NCBI GenBank assembly: GCA_964569015.1
Contig: CAZMSN010000001.1
Location: 1 to 64,000 of the forward strand
DNA: 64,000 bases
Reading direction: 5' to 3'
Source: CAYQEC01 sp964569015
GTDB taxonomy: Bacteria; Actinomycetota; Acidimicrobiia; Spongiisociales; UBA5794
Below are positions 23,627 through 32,898 of the stretch, one piece after another; position 1 is the first letter of the stretch; each line of letters starts with the position of its first letter. The position numbers and the translations under genes are program-made. The notes beneath the pieces are model-generated. The model did not search any database. It was given only the letters and a program-made list of their open reading frames with translations, and was not told the DNA's origin.

Positions 23627-25255
23627 ATGGCTGCGAAGGAACTGAAGTTCAATGAGGAGGCACGGCGGAGCCTCCAAGCGGGCGTCGACAAGCTCGCCGA
23701 CACCGTCAAGGTGACGCTCGGCCCCAAGGGCCGCAACGTCGTGCTGGAGAAGAAGTGGGGCGCCCCAACGATCACCAACGACGGCGTGACCATCGCCAAG
23801 GAGATCGAGCTGGATGACCCCTTCGAGAACATGGGCGCCCAGCTCGCCAGAGAGGTAGCAGACAAGACCAACGATGTTGCCGGTGACGGCACCACGACGG
23901 CCACCGTGCTGGCTCAAGCGATGGTGTCCGACGGGCTGCGGCTCGTCGCCGCGGGCGCCAACCCGATGGAGATGAAGCGGGGCATCGAAGAGGCCGTGGC
24001 CAGCGTCGTCGAGGCGATTGGTGAGACGGCCATTCCGGTCGATTCCAACTCGCATGATCAGATCGCCTACGTGGCTGCCAATTCGGCCGCCAGCAAGGAG
24101 ATCGGTGACCGTATCGCCGAGGCGATGCAGAAGGTCGGCAACGAGGGTGTCATCACCGTCGAGGACAGCCAGACGTTCGGCGTGGAGCTGGAGTTCACCG
24201 AGGGCATGCAGTTCGACAAGGGCTACATCTCTCCGTACTTCATCACCGATCCGGATCGTCAGGAAACCGTGATCGAGGATCCGTACGTCCTCATCGCCAA
24301 CCAGAAGATCACCGCGGTGCAGGATCTGCTGCCGGTGCTCGAGAAGGTCATGCAGACCGGCAAGCCGTTGCTCGTGCTCTCCGAGGACGTCGAGGGTGAG
24401 GCTCTGGCAACCCTGATCGTCAACCGGATCCGTGGCACGTTCAGCTCGGTCGCGGTGAAGGCCCCCGGTTTCGGTGAGCGGCGCAAAGCCATGCTCCAGG
24501 ACATCGCGATCCTCACCGACGCCACCGTCATCAGCGAAGAGGTCGGCCTCAAGCTGGAGAACGTCACCACCGACATGCTGGGCCGTGCCCGCAAGATCGT
24601 CGTCACCAAGGACGACACCACGATCGTCGAGGGTGCCGGGTCGCACGACAACGTCGAGTCTCGGGTGCGCCAGATCCGTCAGGAGATCGAGAACTCGGAC
24701 TCGGACTGGGATCGAGAGAAGCTCCAGGAACGGCTCGCCAAGCTGTCCGGCGGGGTCGCCGTGATCAAGGTCGGTGCTGCCACCGAGGTAGAGCTCAAGG
24801 AGAAGAAGCATCGTATCGAGGATGCCATTCAGGCAACCCGGGCCGCGGTCGAGGAGGGCATCGTCGCCGGTGGTGGCGTGGCGCTCCTCAGGGCCCAGGC
24901 GGCAATCAAGAGCCGCGGTGGCTCGGACGACGTCAAGGCCGGCCGCGCCATCGTCGAGAAGGCGCTCGAGGCTCCGCTCCGTCAGATCGCGGTCAACGCC
25001 GGCCATGAGGGCGGCGTGGTCGTTGAGCACGTGCGCAATGCCGAGGGCAACAACGGCTTCAATGCTGCTACCGGCCAGTACGAGGATCTCATGAAGTCGG
25101 GGATCATCGATCCTGCCAAGGTCACCCGATCCACGCTGCAGAATGCGGCTTCGATCGCAGCCTTGCTCATCACCACCGAGGCGCTCGTCGCCGAGGAGAA
25201 GGAAAACGAGCCGGCCGGTGGCAACCAAGGCCACGGCATGGAAGGCATGATGTAG
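23627..25255 (+). CDS. groEL: Chaperonin GroEL
   Basis: GroEL is the ATP-dependent folding machine. The 542 residues contain VTLGPKGRNVVLEKKWGAP, the ATP-site DVAGDGTTTATVLAQ, AVKAPGFGERRKAML and VVAGGGVAL-type segments near residue 415. The C-terminus ends GGNQGHGMEGMM, a short Gly/Met tail. It is co-transcribed with groES and ends in an intrinsic terminator. Confidence 0.98.
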   Translation: MAAKELKFNEEARRSLQAGVDKLADTVKVTLGPKGRNVVLEKKWGAPTITNDGVTIAKEIELDDPFENMGAQLAREVADKTNDVAGDGTTTATVLAQAMVSDGLRLVAAGANPMEMKRGIEEAVASVVEAIGETAIPVDSNSHDQIAYVAANSAASKEIGDRIAEAMQKVGNEGVITVEDSQTFGVELEFTEGMQFDKGYISPYFITDPDRQETVIEDPYVLIANQKITAVQDLLPVLEKVMQTGKPLLVLSEDVEGEALATLIVNRIRGTFSSVAVKAPGFGERRKAMLQDIAILTDATVISEEVGLKLENVTTDMLGRARKIVVTKDDTTIVEGAGSHDNVESRVRQIRQEIENSDSDWDREKLQERLAKLSGGVAVIKVGAATEVELKEKKHRIEDAIQATRAAVEEGIVAGGGVALLRAQAAIKSRGGSDDVKAGRAIVEKALEAPLRQIAVNAGHEGGVVVEHVRNAEGNNGFNAATGQYEDLMKSGIIDPAKVTRSTLQNAASIAALLITTEALVAEEKENEPAGGNQGHGMEGMM

Positions 25256-25282
25256 CCGTCTCGTCCGTCAGGACAAGATGAG

Positions 25283-25320
25283 GAGAGGCCCCCGCTCGCG
25301 AGGGCCTCTCTTCTTCTTTC
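25283..25320 (+). terminator. Intrinsic terminator after groEL
   Basis: GAGAGGCCC (25283-25291) and GGGCCTCTC (25302-25310) form a perfect 9-bp stem with a 10-base loop, followed by TTCTTCTTTC. It lies 27 bases after the groEL stop and separates it from the convergent minus-strand gene. Confidence 0.88.
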
Positions 25321-25382
25321 ACCCTCCCTGTGTGGCAAGGAGGGCCGGCGAGGCGTCACGGGCTCGCCCGGAAGATGCTCTG

Positions 25383-26123
25383 TCACCGCCGGGTTGCCGC
25401 CATCTGAGTTTCCCAGTCTTCGCGAACGACGGGCTCGCACGTGCTGCCGAGGTGGTCCCAGAACGCGGCGCAGCTGCCGTTGAGCCGGTACTCGACCGAT
25501 ACGATGGTGTCGAACTGGAAGACATTGGCGTTGAGTGTCGACACCAGCTCCTGGGTCCCGGTGGGTGTCTCCGCGGCTGGTCCGAAGATGCCCTCGGAGA
25601 AGTCGACGATGGCGTCACCGGCGTTGAGGCTGACGGTGAGGAAGGAGCCCGCAGAATCGGAGGGGAACGGCGATCGGAAACCCTGGCTGAGCTCCTCGGC
25701 GTCGGGACCTCTGACCATCTCGGTCAGCGTCGACGTCAGCACCAGCTTGGTCTCCGGCACCGCCCGGTACGCCCAGGTGCGATCGGTGGCGATGGGGCTC
25801 AAGCCGCACGGGTAGTAGATCCTGAGGAGGGTCTTGCCCTCCGTGTCCGGGCGAGTGTCGCTGCAAGGGGCATCGACGAGCACGATGGAGCTGGTGGTCG
25901 TGCTCGACGAGGAGTCCGGCTCGGTGGTGGAGGTGGTGACGGCGAGGCTGCTCGTGGTGTCGCCCTCGGGAATGGTGAGGGACGGTCCGGGCACGGTCTG
26001 GGTGGCGCCTTCCTCGGGTGGCGCGAGCACCTTCATGAACGCGGTCACCATGACGGCGGCCATGACGACCGACACCAGGGCGATGAGGATGTGTTGGATC
26101 AGCTCCAATGTCCGTGGCGACAC
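25383..26123 (-). CDS. GerMN-domain membrane-anchored protein
   Basis: The 246-residue protein has one N-terminal membrane segment (LIQHILIALVSVVMAAVMVTAF), a Thr/Ser-rich linker and a C-terminal GerMN-like domain: LTEMVRGPDAEELSQGFRSPFP followed by DAIVDFSEGIFG. GerMN domains are extracytoplasmic and of unclear role (GerM, LpqB). The GTG at 26123 has AAGGGG a few bases upstream on its strand; two in-frame starts further upstream are possible. It is convergent with groEL. Confidence 0.75.
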   Translation of the reverse strand: MSPRTLELIQHILIALVSVVMAAVMVTAFMKVLAPPEEGATQTVPGPSLTIPEGDTTSSLAVTTSTTEPDSSSSTTTSSIVLVDAPCSDTRPDTEGKTLLRIYYPCGLSPIATDRTWAYRAVPETKLVLTSTLTEMVRGPDAEELSQGFRSPFPSDSAGSFLTVSLNAGDAIVDFSEGIFGPAAETPTGTQELVSTLNANVFQFDTIVSVEYRLNGSCAAFWDHLGSTCEPVVREDWETQMAATRR

Positions 26124-26249
26124 AGGACCCCTTCGATCGTCTCGGGGAGGATGGCCCACCATACCGCTATCTCCAAGTACCAACGGGCTTCGCTCCCAGC
26201 GCTGGAACGCTGCAACCCGACTCCGAAGCTCCCGCCATCGACGAGCGGA

Positions 26250-26330
26250 GGATCACCGAGGAATCCCCCGGCAAGCGCAAGATGATGATTGGGACGCGCC
26301 GCTGCGCAGGATGTCGGCGGTGATCGTTGT
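26250..26330 (+). repeat. Possible fragment of a widely dispersed intergenic repeat
   Basis: Between two minus-strand genes the plus strand reads EDHRGIPRQAQDDDWD in one frame, around GAGGAATCCCCCGGCAAGCG. Phrases such as RGIPRQAQDD recur as spurious translations of dispersed repeats in many draft genomes. I recognise it only from memory and see no second copy in this window. Nothing else is visible in the 221 bases from 26124 to 26344. Confidence 0.3.
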
Positions 26331-26344
26331 TGCTCGGCAGTGTC

Positions 26345-26944
26345 TCAGACCCACGTCTCCGCTTCATAGCGGCGGCGCTCGACGCGCCATTCGTCTGCGA
26401 GGAGGCCCCAGACGGTGTGGTCGATCCAGTGGTCGCCGATCTTCACTTCGTCACGCAGGGTTCCCTCGAGGAGGAAGCCGAGCTTCTCGGCGACCCGCTC
26501 CGATGCCCGGTTGCCGATCGCGATGCGCATGGTCACGCGGTGCAGCTTCAGCTCCTTGAAGGCGATTGCCAGCACGTGAGCCGTGGCTTCGGTGCAGATC
26601 CCTTTGCCGGATTCGTCGGTGCGCACCCAATACCCGATCTCACCAACGAGGTTCGGTTTCGACGTGAACCAGATCGACACATTGCCAACATGGCGACTCG
26701 GCTGCTGGTCACGCCGGATCGTGAAATCGAAGGCACGGCCGTCGCTCCACGCCGCCATCGAGTCGCGGATGTACTGCTGAGCCACCCCCCGCGAGTAGTA
26801 CTCGTTGGCCCAGGGGAGCCAGCGCGACAGCTCGGGGAGCGAAGCGACGACCGCCTCGTGAACGGTGCCGATGTCGCGGCGGCGGAAAGGGCGTAGCTGG
26901 AACCGGGGGGTCAACCGCGATCGCGGGCTCAAGGTCACGCTCAT
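26345..26944 (-). CDS. GNAT N-acetyltransferase, RimJ/RimL type
   Basis: The 199 residues fit the ribosomal-protein-type acetyltransferases: FQLRPFRRRDIGTVHEAV at the start, GEIGYWVRTDESGKGICTEA around residue 105 (acetyl-CoA loop) and RVTMRIAIGNRASERVAEKLGF. The substrate is unknown; RimJ/RimL relatives acetylate N-termini of ribosomal proteins or small molecules. It is divergent from the CoA pyrophosphatase gene across 67 bases. Confidence 0.85.
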   Translation of the reverse strand: MSVTLSPRSRLTPRFQLRPFRRRDIGTVHEAVVASLPELSRWLPWANEYYSRGVAQQYIRDSMAAWSDGRAFDFTIRRDQQPSRHVGNVSIWFTSKPNLVGEIGYWVRTDESGKGICTEATAHVLAIAFKELKLHRVTMRIAIGNRASERVAEKLGFLLEGTLRDEVKIGDHWIDHTVWGLLADEWRVERRRYEAETWV

Positions 26945-27011
26945 GAGGGGAGCCTATCGCTTCTACACCCCGGCACATGCTGTTGCCGGACGCCACTCCT
27001 ATGGTGGGCAC

Positions 27012-27566
27012 ATGGCGGACATCTGGGCCCTACTGGCCGAGCTCTCTCCCGTGGCGTGCCCGGCGGCGGCGCAGGCCGCGGTGCTGGTGCCTCTCTACGA
27101 GGATCGCGAGGGATCGGTACGGGTGGTACTCACCAAGCGGCCCGATGACATGCCGACCCACCCGGGCGACATCGTGTTCCCCGGCGGCTACATGAACGAC
27201 GGGGAAGACCCGATTCGGGCAGCGATCCGCGAGGCCGCCGAGGAGGTGGGGATACCGGAATCGGCGATTGGCATCATCGGCGGGCTCACCCCGATCACGG
27301 CGCGAAGCATGGGGACCCTGATCGTGCCGGTGGTAGCGCACGTCGAGCGCCCTGTCACCCTTCGCCCCGACCCCCGCGAGGTCGACGTCATCGTGGAGCC
27401 GGCCCTCGCCGAGCTGCTCGACGAGTCGCGGTGGCGCAGCACCGACTGGAAGGGCCGCATCGTGTGGTTCTTCGATTTCCCCGAGGGGACCCTGTGGGGT
27501 GCCACGGCTCTCATGGTGAGGGAGTTGCTCGGCATCATCCGGCGCGGTGACGGCTCATCGCAGTAG
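27012..27566 (+). CDS. NUDIX hydrolase, CoA pyrophosphatase type
   Basis: The 184-residue protein combines the CoA-pyrophosphatase signature LTKRPDDMPTHPGDIVFPGG with a full NUDIX box, GYMNDGEDP...REAAEEVGI. Members cut CoA and acyl-CoA into phosphopantetheine and 3,5-ADP. The ATG at 27012 gives the family's usual start. Confidence 0.88.
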   Translation: MADIWALLAELSPVACPAAAQAAVLVPLYEDREGSVRVVLTKRPDDMPTHPGDIVFPGGYMNDGEDPIRAAIREAAEEVGIPESAIGIIGGLTPITARSMGTLIVPVVAHVERPVTLRPDPREVDVIVEPALAELLDESRWRSTDWKGRIVWFFDFPEGTLWGATALMVRELLGIIRRGDGSSQ

Positions 27567-27608
27567 CGTCGGTCCCCGACTCTTGACCAAGAAGAGAAAG
27601 GGCGGTCC

Positions 27609-27857
27609 ATGTCCGGAATCCGCACCGTGGGCGCGGTGGCGGCGACTCTCTTCCTGGCCATCGCCGCCTTCCAGGTCGCCTTGGCCGCCGGCGCTCCGCT
27701 GGGCTTCATGGCCTGGGGAGGAGGCCAGGACGACGTGCTCCCGGCCGGCTACTGGGTCGCCAGCGCCGCCGCCGTCGTCGTGCTCGTGATCGCCGCCCTC
27801 ATCGTGCTGGCCGGGCTGTGCATCGCGCTCGCTCGTTCCGGGCCTGGCAGAAGCTAG
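27609..27857 (+). CDS. Small membrane protein of unknown function
   Basis: The 82 residues contain two hydrophobic segments (about 7-32 and 47-74) joined by GFMAWGGGQDDVLPAGYW. AAAGGGCGG precedes the ATG. The gene follows the CoA pyrophosphatase after 42 bases. I do not recognise a family. Confidence 0.55.
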   Translation: MSGIRTVGAVAATLFLAIAAFQVALAAGAPLGFMAWGGGQDDVLPAGYWVASAAAVVVLVIAALIVLAGLCIALARSGPGRS

Positions 27858-27879
27858 ACCGGCGGCCCGCCCCTTTCCG

Positions 27880-29289
<1,410 letters not shown>

Positions 29290-29470
29290 GTGCTCATCTC
29301 CCGCAGCGACGCCATGTCCGCAACCTAGCGCCGCCCGGAGTGGTCCAGACCTTGGGAGGGAGGGCGACGGGTGGCGGCTCGCAGCCCGTTACGGGTAACC
29401 GCCTATGCTGGGAGCAACTACCGATCGCGGGTACGACCGGATCGAAGCCGAATGGAGCGGGGGATCCTTG

Positions 29471-29737
29471 ATGACCGACGAGCAACGGCGCCAGGTGCTC
29501 GCCAAGGCAGTCGTCGCCAAGCTCGCCCAGCCGGGACGGTGGCGGGTCGAGATGCAGGCGGACGACTACGCCGTGCTCGTGTGGGGCCGCCGGCCCAACC
29601 ACCTCCTTCACTTCGTGATCTTCCTCATATTTGGCGCCTGGTTGCTGCCATGGATGTTGATCACCCTCGTCAGCCACGAACGTCGCTATCTGATGGAGGT
29701 CGACGACACCGGTGAAGTGAGCCTGCGCCGGATCTGA
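29471..29737 (+). CDS. Small membrane protein of unknown function
   Basis: The 88-residue product has a charged N-terminal half (VEMQADDYAVLVWGRRPNH) and one long hydrophobic stretch (LLHFVIFLIFGAWLLPWMLI) before a basic tail. GGGGGA precedes the ATG at 29471; an earlier in-frame start at 29405 coincides with a possible -10 (TATGCT, 29403-29408) and is less likely. No family is recognised. Confidence 0.6.
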   Translation: MTDEQRRQVLAKAVVAKLAQPGRWRVEMQADDYAVLVWGRRPNHLLHFVIFLIFGAWLLPWMLITLVSHERRYLMEVDDTGEVSLRRI

Positions 29738-29794
29738 GGCGGCGTCGCAGCGCTCCTCGAGGCTTCACGGCGACACGGCCCCCCGGGGACGTGA

Positions 29795-31375
29795 TCAGTC
29801 CCCGTTGCGTTCCTGGTGGCGGAGCAGGCCGATGACGAGGCCGTCGGCGACCGCCTTCCACGAGGCGTCGATGATGTTCTCGTGCACGCCTACGGTGCCC
29901 CACACCTGGTCACCGTCGGAGTGCTCGCACAGCACCCGGACCCGGGCGCTGGTGCCGTCGGAAGAGTCGAGGTCCCGCACCCGGTAGTCGGTGAGCCGGA
30001 TGTGGTCCACCTGTGGATGGGTGCCCCGTAGCGCTGCCCGCAGGGCGCGGTCGAGGGCACTCACCGGGCCGGCGCCCTCGGCGGTGGTGACGACCCGGCC
30101 GTCGCCGACCCATGCCTTCACTGTGGCCTCCGCGACCACTTCGCCGTCCCGGTGCTCGACGAACACCCGATACGACTCCAGCTCGAAGAACTCCTGCTTC
30201 CAGCCTTGGGCTTCGCGCAGCAGCAGCTCGAAGGAGCCGTCGGCCGCTTCGAACTGGTAGCCGAAGTGCTCGAGCTCCTTGATGCGATCGACCACGGCCT
30301 GGGCGTCCTCGGGCGTCAGCTCGAGTCCCTGGGCGCGAGCCTTGGCTACCACCGTGGAGCGTCCTGCCAGCTCCGACACCACCACCCGGGTGGCGTTTCC
30401 CACCTCTGCCGGATCGAGGTGCTCGTAGGCGTCGCGTCTGCGGGCGAGCGCCGCGGTGTGCAACCCCGCCTTGTGGGTGAAGGCGGAAGCGCCGACGTAG
30501 GGCATGTGGGGATTCATCGTCAGGTTGATCACCTCGGCGATGTGGTGCGACACCGTCGTCAGGCGAGGCAACCGATCCGCCGGCACGGTCCGGTATCCCA
30601 TCTTCAGCGACAGGTTCGGGATGACGGAGCACAGGTCGGCGTTGCCGGTGCGCTCGCCGTAGCCGTTGATGCAGCCCTGCACCTGGGAGACCCCCTCCTG
30701 CACCGCTGCGATCGAGTTGCTCACTGCCACGCCCGAGTCGTTGTGGAAATGGCAGCCGAGCACGGCGTCGCCGAGCGCCGTTCTCACCTCGCGGACGATC
30801 CGCTGCACGTCGTGGGACAGGACACCGCCGTTGGTGTCACACAACACCAGTCGCTCCGCCCCGGCCTCGTGCGCCGCCCGTAACACCGCGAGGGCGAAAT
30901 CGGGATTGTCGGCGTAGCCGTCGAAGAAGTGCTCGGCATCGAAGAACACCCGCCGTCCCCGGCTGCGTAGGTGTTCCACCGAGTCGGCCACCATCGCCAC
31001 CGCCTCGTCGAGGGTGGTGCGCAGGGCGTGCTCGACGTGGTAGTCCCATGCCTTGCCGACCAGGCAGAGGACTTCGGTGTCGGCCGCCAGGAGGGCGGCG
31101 AGCTGGGCGTCGTCCGCCGCGGTGCGCTTGGCGTGGCGAGTCGCCCCGAAAGCCACCAGCTCGGCGGTGGAGAGATCCAGCTCGGTCTTGGCCCGTGCGA
31201 AGAACTCGTCGTCCTTGGGGTTGGCGCCGGGCCAGCCGCCCTCGATGAATGCCACGCCCAGGGAATCGAGCAACCGGGCCACCTGGAGCTTGTCGCCCAC
31301 CGTCAGCGAGATCCCCTCCTGCTGCGTCCCGTCGCGGAGGGTGGTGTCGTAGATCTCGACGCTGCGGGCGTTCAT
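29795..31375 (-). CDS. cimA: (R)-citramalate synthase
   Basis: CimA condenses pyruvate and acetyl-CoA to citramalate, the first step of the threonine-independent route to isoleucine. The 526 residues start MNARSVEIYDTTLRDGTQQ with the catalytic DTTLRDG at residues 10-16, then IEGGWPGANPKD and GCHFHNDSGVAVSNS. The C-terminal regulatory (LeuA-dimer) domain begins near residue 395. Ordinary isopropylmalate synthase differs in these motifs. The gene is preceded by an Ile-codon leader and terminator, fitting isoleucine control. Confidence 0.93.
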   Translation of the reverse strand: MNARSVEIYDTTLRDGTQQEGISLTVGDKLQVARLLDSLGVAFIEGGWPGANPKDDEFFARAKTELDLSTAELVAFGATRHAKRTAADDAQLAALLAADTEVLCLVGKAWDYHVEHALRTTLDEAVAMVADSVEHLRSRGRRVFFDAEHFFDGYADNPDFALAVLRAAHEAGAERLVLCDTNGGVLSHDVQRIVREVRTALGDAVLGCHFHNDSGVAVSNSIAAVQEGVSQVQGCINGYGERTGNADLCSVIPNLSLKMGYRTVPADRLPRLTTVSHHIAEVINLTMNPHMPYVGASAFTHKAGLHTAALARRRDAYEHLDPAEVGNATRVVVSELAGRSTVVAKARAQGLELTPEDAQAVVDRIKELEHFGYQFEAADGSFELLLREAQGWKQEFFELESYRVFVEHRDGEVVAEATVKAWVGDGRVVTTAEGAGPVSALDRALRAALRGTHPQVDHIRLTDYRVRDLDSSDGTSARVRVLCEHSDGDQVWGTVGVHENIIDASWKAVADGLVIGLLRHQERNGD

Positions 31376-31416
31376 GGTGTGCTCCTGGCAGTACGGGTGG
31401 GAAGGGTGGTTCGGGC

Positions 31417-31443
31417 AAAAGGAAACCCTCCGGCGGGGGAGGG
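31417..31443 (-). terminator. Attenuator terminator upstream of cimA
   Basis: On the minus strand CCCTCC (31443-31438), a 6-base loop and GGAGGG (31431-31426) form a stem followed by TTTCCTTTT; one further A/T pair extends it to 7 bp. It lies between the leader peptide stop (31480) and the cimA start (31375), so it would end transcription before cimA. A clear antiterminator partner is not obvious, though GGCGCATGCGCC at 31469-31480 can fold in two ways. Confidence 0.65.
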
Positions 31444-31479
31444 TCGAGGGGCGCACACGCCTATGGGCGGCGCATGCGC

Positions 31480-31521
31480 CTACGTAATCGCGATGGCGGC
31501 CGTGTGGCCGATCGTCTTCAT
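31480..31521 (-). CDS. Leader peptide of cimA (Ile-containing)
   Basis: The minus strand encodes MKTIGHTAAIAIT, 13 residues with three Ile codons (ATC, ATC, ATT), two of them within four codons of the stop. It sits between a promoter and an intrinsic terminator before a gene of isoleucine synthesis, the layout of ribosome-mediated attenuation. Its ATG coincides with the predicted transcription start, so it may be translated without a leader. Three Ile in 13 codons is suggestive, not decisive. Confidence 0.55.
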   Translation of the reverse strand: MKTIGHTAAIAIT

Positions 31522-31529
31522 GGCTCCGC

Positions 31530-31558
31530 AGTATGGACCAAGCCCGTCGGGCGGTCAA
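31530..31558 (-). promoter_or_regulatory. Promoter of the cimA leader
   Basis: On the minus strand TTGACC (31558-31553; 5 of 6 matches) and CATACT (31535-31530; 4 of 6) are 17 bases apart. Transcription should begin at 31521-31524, at the ATG of the leader peptide. Confidence 0.6.
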
Positions 31559-31633
31559 GGTGGGCGGCCGGAAGCTCCCGAGGTGCCGGAATCTCACGGC
31601 ATCTGAGGCCGGTGGAGGTGGCACCGCTTCGTA

Positions 31634-31663
31634 TTGGGGCGAATCGGCGCCGTCCGGTATTCT
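31634..31663 (+). promoter_or_regulatory. Promoter of the trpS leader
   Basis: TTGGGG (31634-31639) and TATTCT (31658-31663) are 18 bases apart. The start is predicted near 31670-31671, at the GTG of the Trp leader peptide. The -35 is weak (3 of 6). Confidence 0.5.
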
Positions 31664-31670
31664 CGCCTGC

Positions 31671-31712
31671 GTGACCATGACGCCGACGACCTGGTGGTTC
31701 TGGCTGGGATGA
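31671..31712 (+). CDS. Trp leader peptide of trpS
   Basis: GTG ACC ATG ACG ... encodes VTMTPTTWWFWLG then TGA at 31710-31712. Three of the last six codons are TGG, and Trp is the rarest residue elsewhere. The peptide lies between a promoter and an intrinsic terminator in front of tryptophanyl-tRNA synthetase, so ribosome stalling at the Trp codons would sense charged tRNA-Trp. The ATG at 31677 is an alternative start. The GTG lies at the predicted transcription start. Confidence 0.8.
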   Translation: MTMTPTTWWFWLG

Positions 31713-31737
31713 CGGCCGCGGCGCGCCAGAGTGGACA

Positions 31738-31770
31738 CGCCGGAGGCCGAGGGCCCCGGCGTTTCTCGTT
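31738..31770 (+). terminator. Attenuator terminator upstream of trpS, with antiterminator
   Basis: CGCCGG (31738-31743) pairs with CCGGCG (31756-31761), a single A bulges, and inside GGCC (31745-31748) pairs with GGCC (31752-31755) around GAG; TTTCTCGTT follows. An alternative pairing exists: CGGCC (31713-31717) with GGCCG (31745-31749) and GGCG (31720-31723) with CGCC (31738-31741). That uses up the 5-prime half of the terminator and starts directly after the leader stop, as an antiterminator should. Confidence 0.78.
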
Positions 31771-31788
31771 GCAGCGGAAGGAGTGATC

Positions 31789-32778
31789 GTGGAGAAGAAA
31801 GGCACGGTGTTCTCGGGGGTGCAGCCCACGGGCAACGTCCATATCGGGAACTACCTCGGTGCGCTCCGCAACTGGGTCGAGCTCCAGGACGACTACGACG
31901 CCGTCTACTGCGTTGTCGATCTCCACGCCATCACGGTGGAGTACGACCCCAAGGAGTTCCACAATGACCGGCTGGCGGCGGCGAAGGTCCTGCTGGCGAT
32001 GGGCGTCGACCCGGACCGGTCACTCTTCTACTTCCAGAGCCAGGTGCCTCAGCACAGTGAGCTGTCGTGGATCCTCGGCACGATCACCCCCACCGGTGTG
32101 CTGAACCGCATGACCCAGTACAAGGACAAGCTGGCCCGAGGAGTCACGGCCAATCTGGGCCTCTACTCCTATCCGGTGCTCATGGCGGCCGACATCCTGT
32201 TGTTCCGCGCCACCCTGGTTCCGATCGGCGATGACCAGCGCCAGCACCTCGAGATGACGCGCGACCTCGCCGAGCGTTTCAACAATCGGTTCGGCGAGAT
32301 CTTCCCGATTCCGGAAGCCCTCATCCCGGAGACTTCGGCTCGCATCATGTCCCTGACGGATCCGTTGGCGAAGATGTCGAAGTCCGATCCCAACGAGCGC
32401 AGCCGCATCCTCGTGCTCGACTCTCCGGACGTCATCCGAAAGAAGATCAAATCGGCGGTCACCGACTCCGAGCCGACCGTGCGATACGACTGGGACGCCA
32501 AGCCGGGGATCTCCAACCTGCTGGAGATCATGTCGGGGTGTTCCCGCCGGCCGGTGCCGGACCTGGCGGCGGAATACGCCGACGGCGGGTACGGCACGTT
32601 CAAGGAGGCAGTCGCCGAGGCCGTCATCGACGCCCTGCGTCCGATCCGCAGCGCCTACCGGGAGTTCGACGATGCCGAGGTCGCCCGCTTGATGCAGAGG
32701 GGCGCTCTCGACGCCCGCACCCGCGCCGAGGGCTTCCAGCAGCAGGTGCGCCGGGCCATCGGACTCGATCGCGTCTGA
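31789..32778 (+). CDS. trpS: Tryptophanyl-tRNA synthetase
   Basis: TrpS charges tRNA-Trp. The 329-residue class I enzyme has the HIGH-type motif GNVHIGNYLGAL near residue 17 and the KMSKS loop in LAKMSKSDPNE near residue 196. The GTG at 31789 lies five bases after GGAAGGAG (31776-31783), which rules out the GTG at 31783. Expression is probably controlled by the Trp leader and terminator upstream. Confidence 0.97.
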   Translation: MEKKGTVFSGVQPTGNVHIGNYLGALRNWVELQDDYDAVYCVVDLHAITVEYDPKEFHNDRLAAAKVLLAMGVDPDRSLFYFQSQVPQHSELSWILGTITPTGVLNRMTQYKDKLARGVTANLGLYSYPVLMAADILLFRATLVPIGDDQRQHLEMTRDLAERFNNRFGEIFPIPEALIPETSARIMSLTDPLAKMSKSDPNERSRILVLDSPDVIRKKIKSAVTDSEPTVRYDWDAKPGISNLLEIMSGCSRRPVPDLAAEYADGGYGTFKEAVAEAVIDALRPIRSAYREFDDAEVARLMQRGALDARTRAEGFQQQVRRAIGLDRV

Positions 32779-32898
32779 CCCGCGCCGGCCCCGGGGCGCC
32801 GCGATTCGCGAAGTCCGAGTCTCCGCTCCACCCTGCCGCTTGGGGGCGGGCGGCTGCTGGTACGCTGGCCCCTCGCCGGCGCCATCGCGGAGGGGTAC

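Noticed and set aside
25278..26285. Plus-strand open frame opposite the GerMN gene
   Set aside because: It overlaps the groEL terminator and the antisense gene has a membrane helix and GerMN motif; the plus frame has no recognisable features.
29785..29803. Stem GGGGAC/GTCCCC at the cimA stop as terminator
   Set aside because: No T-run follows on the minus strand; the stem is 6 bp and overlaps the stop codon.
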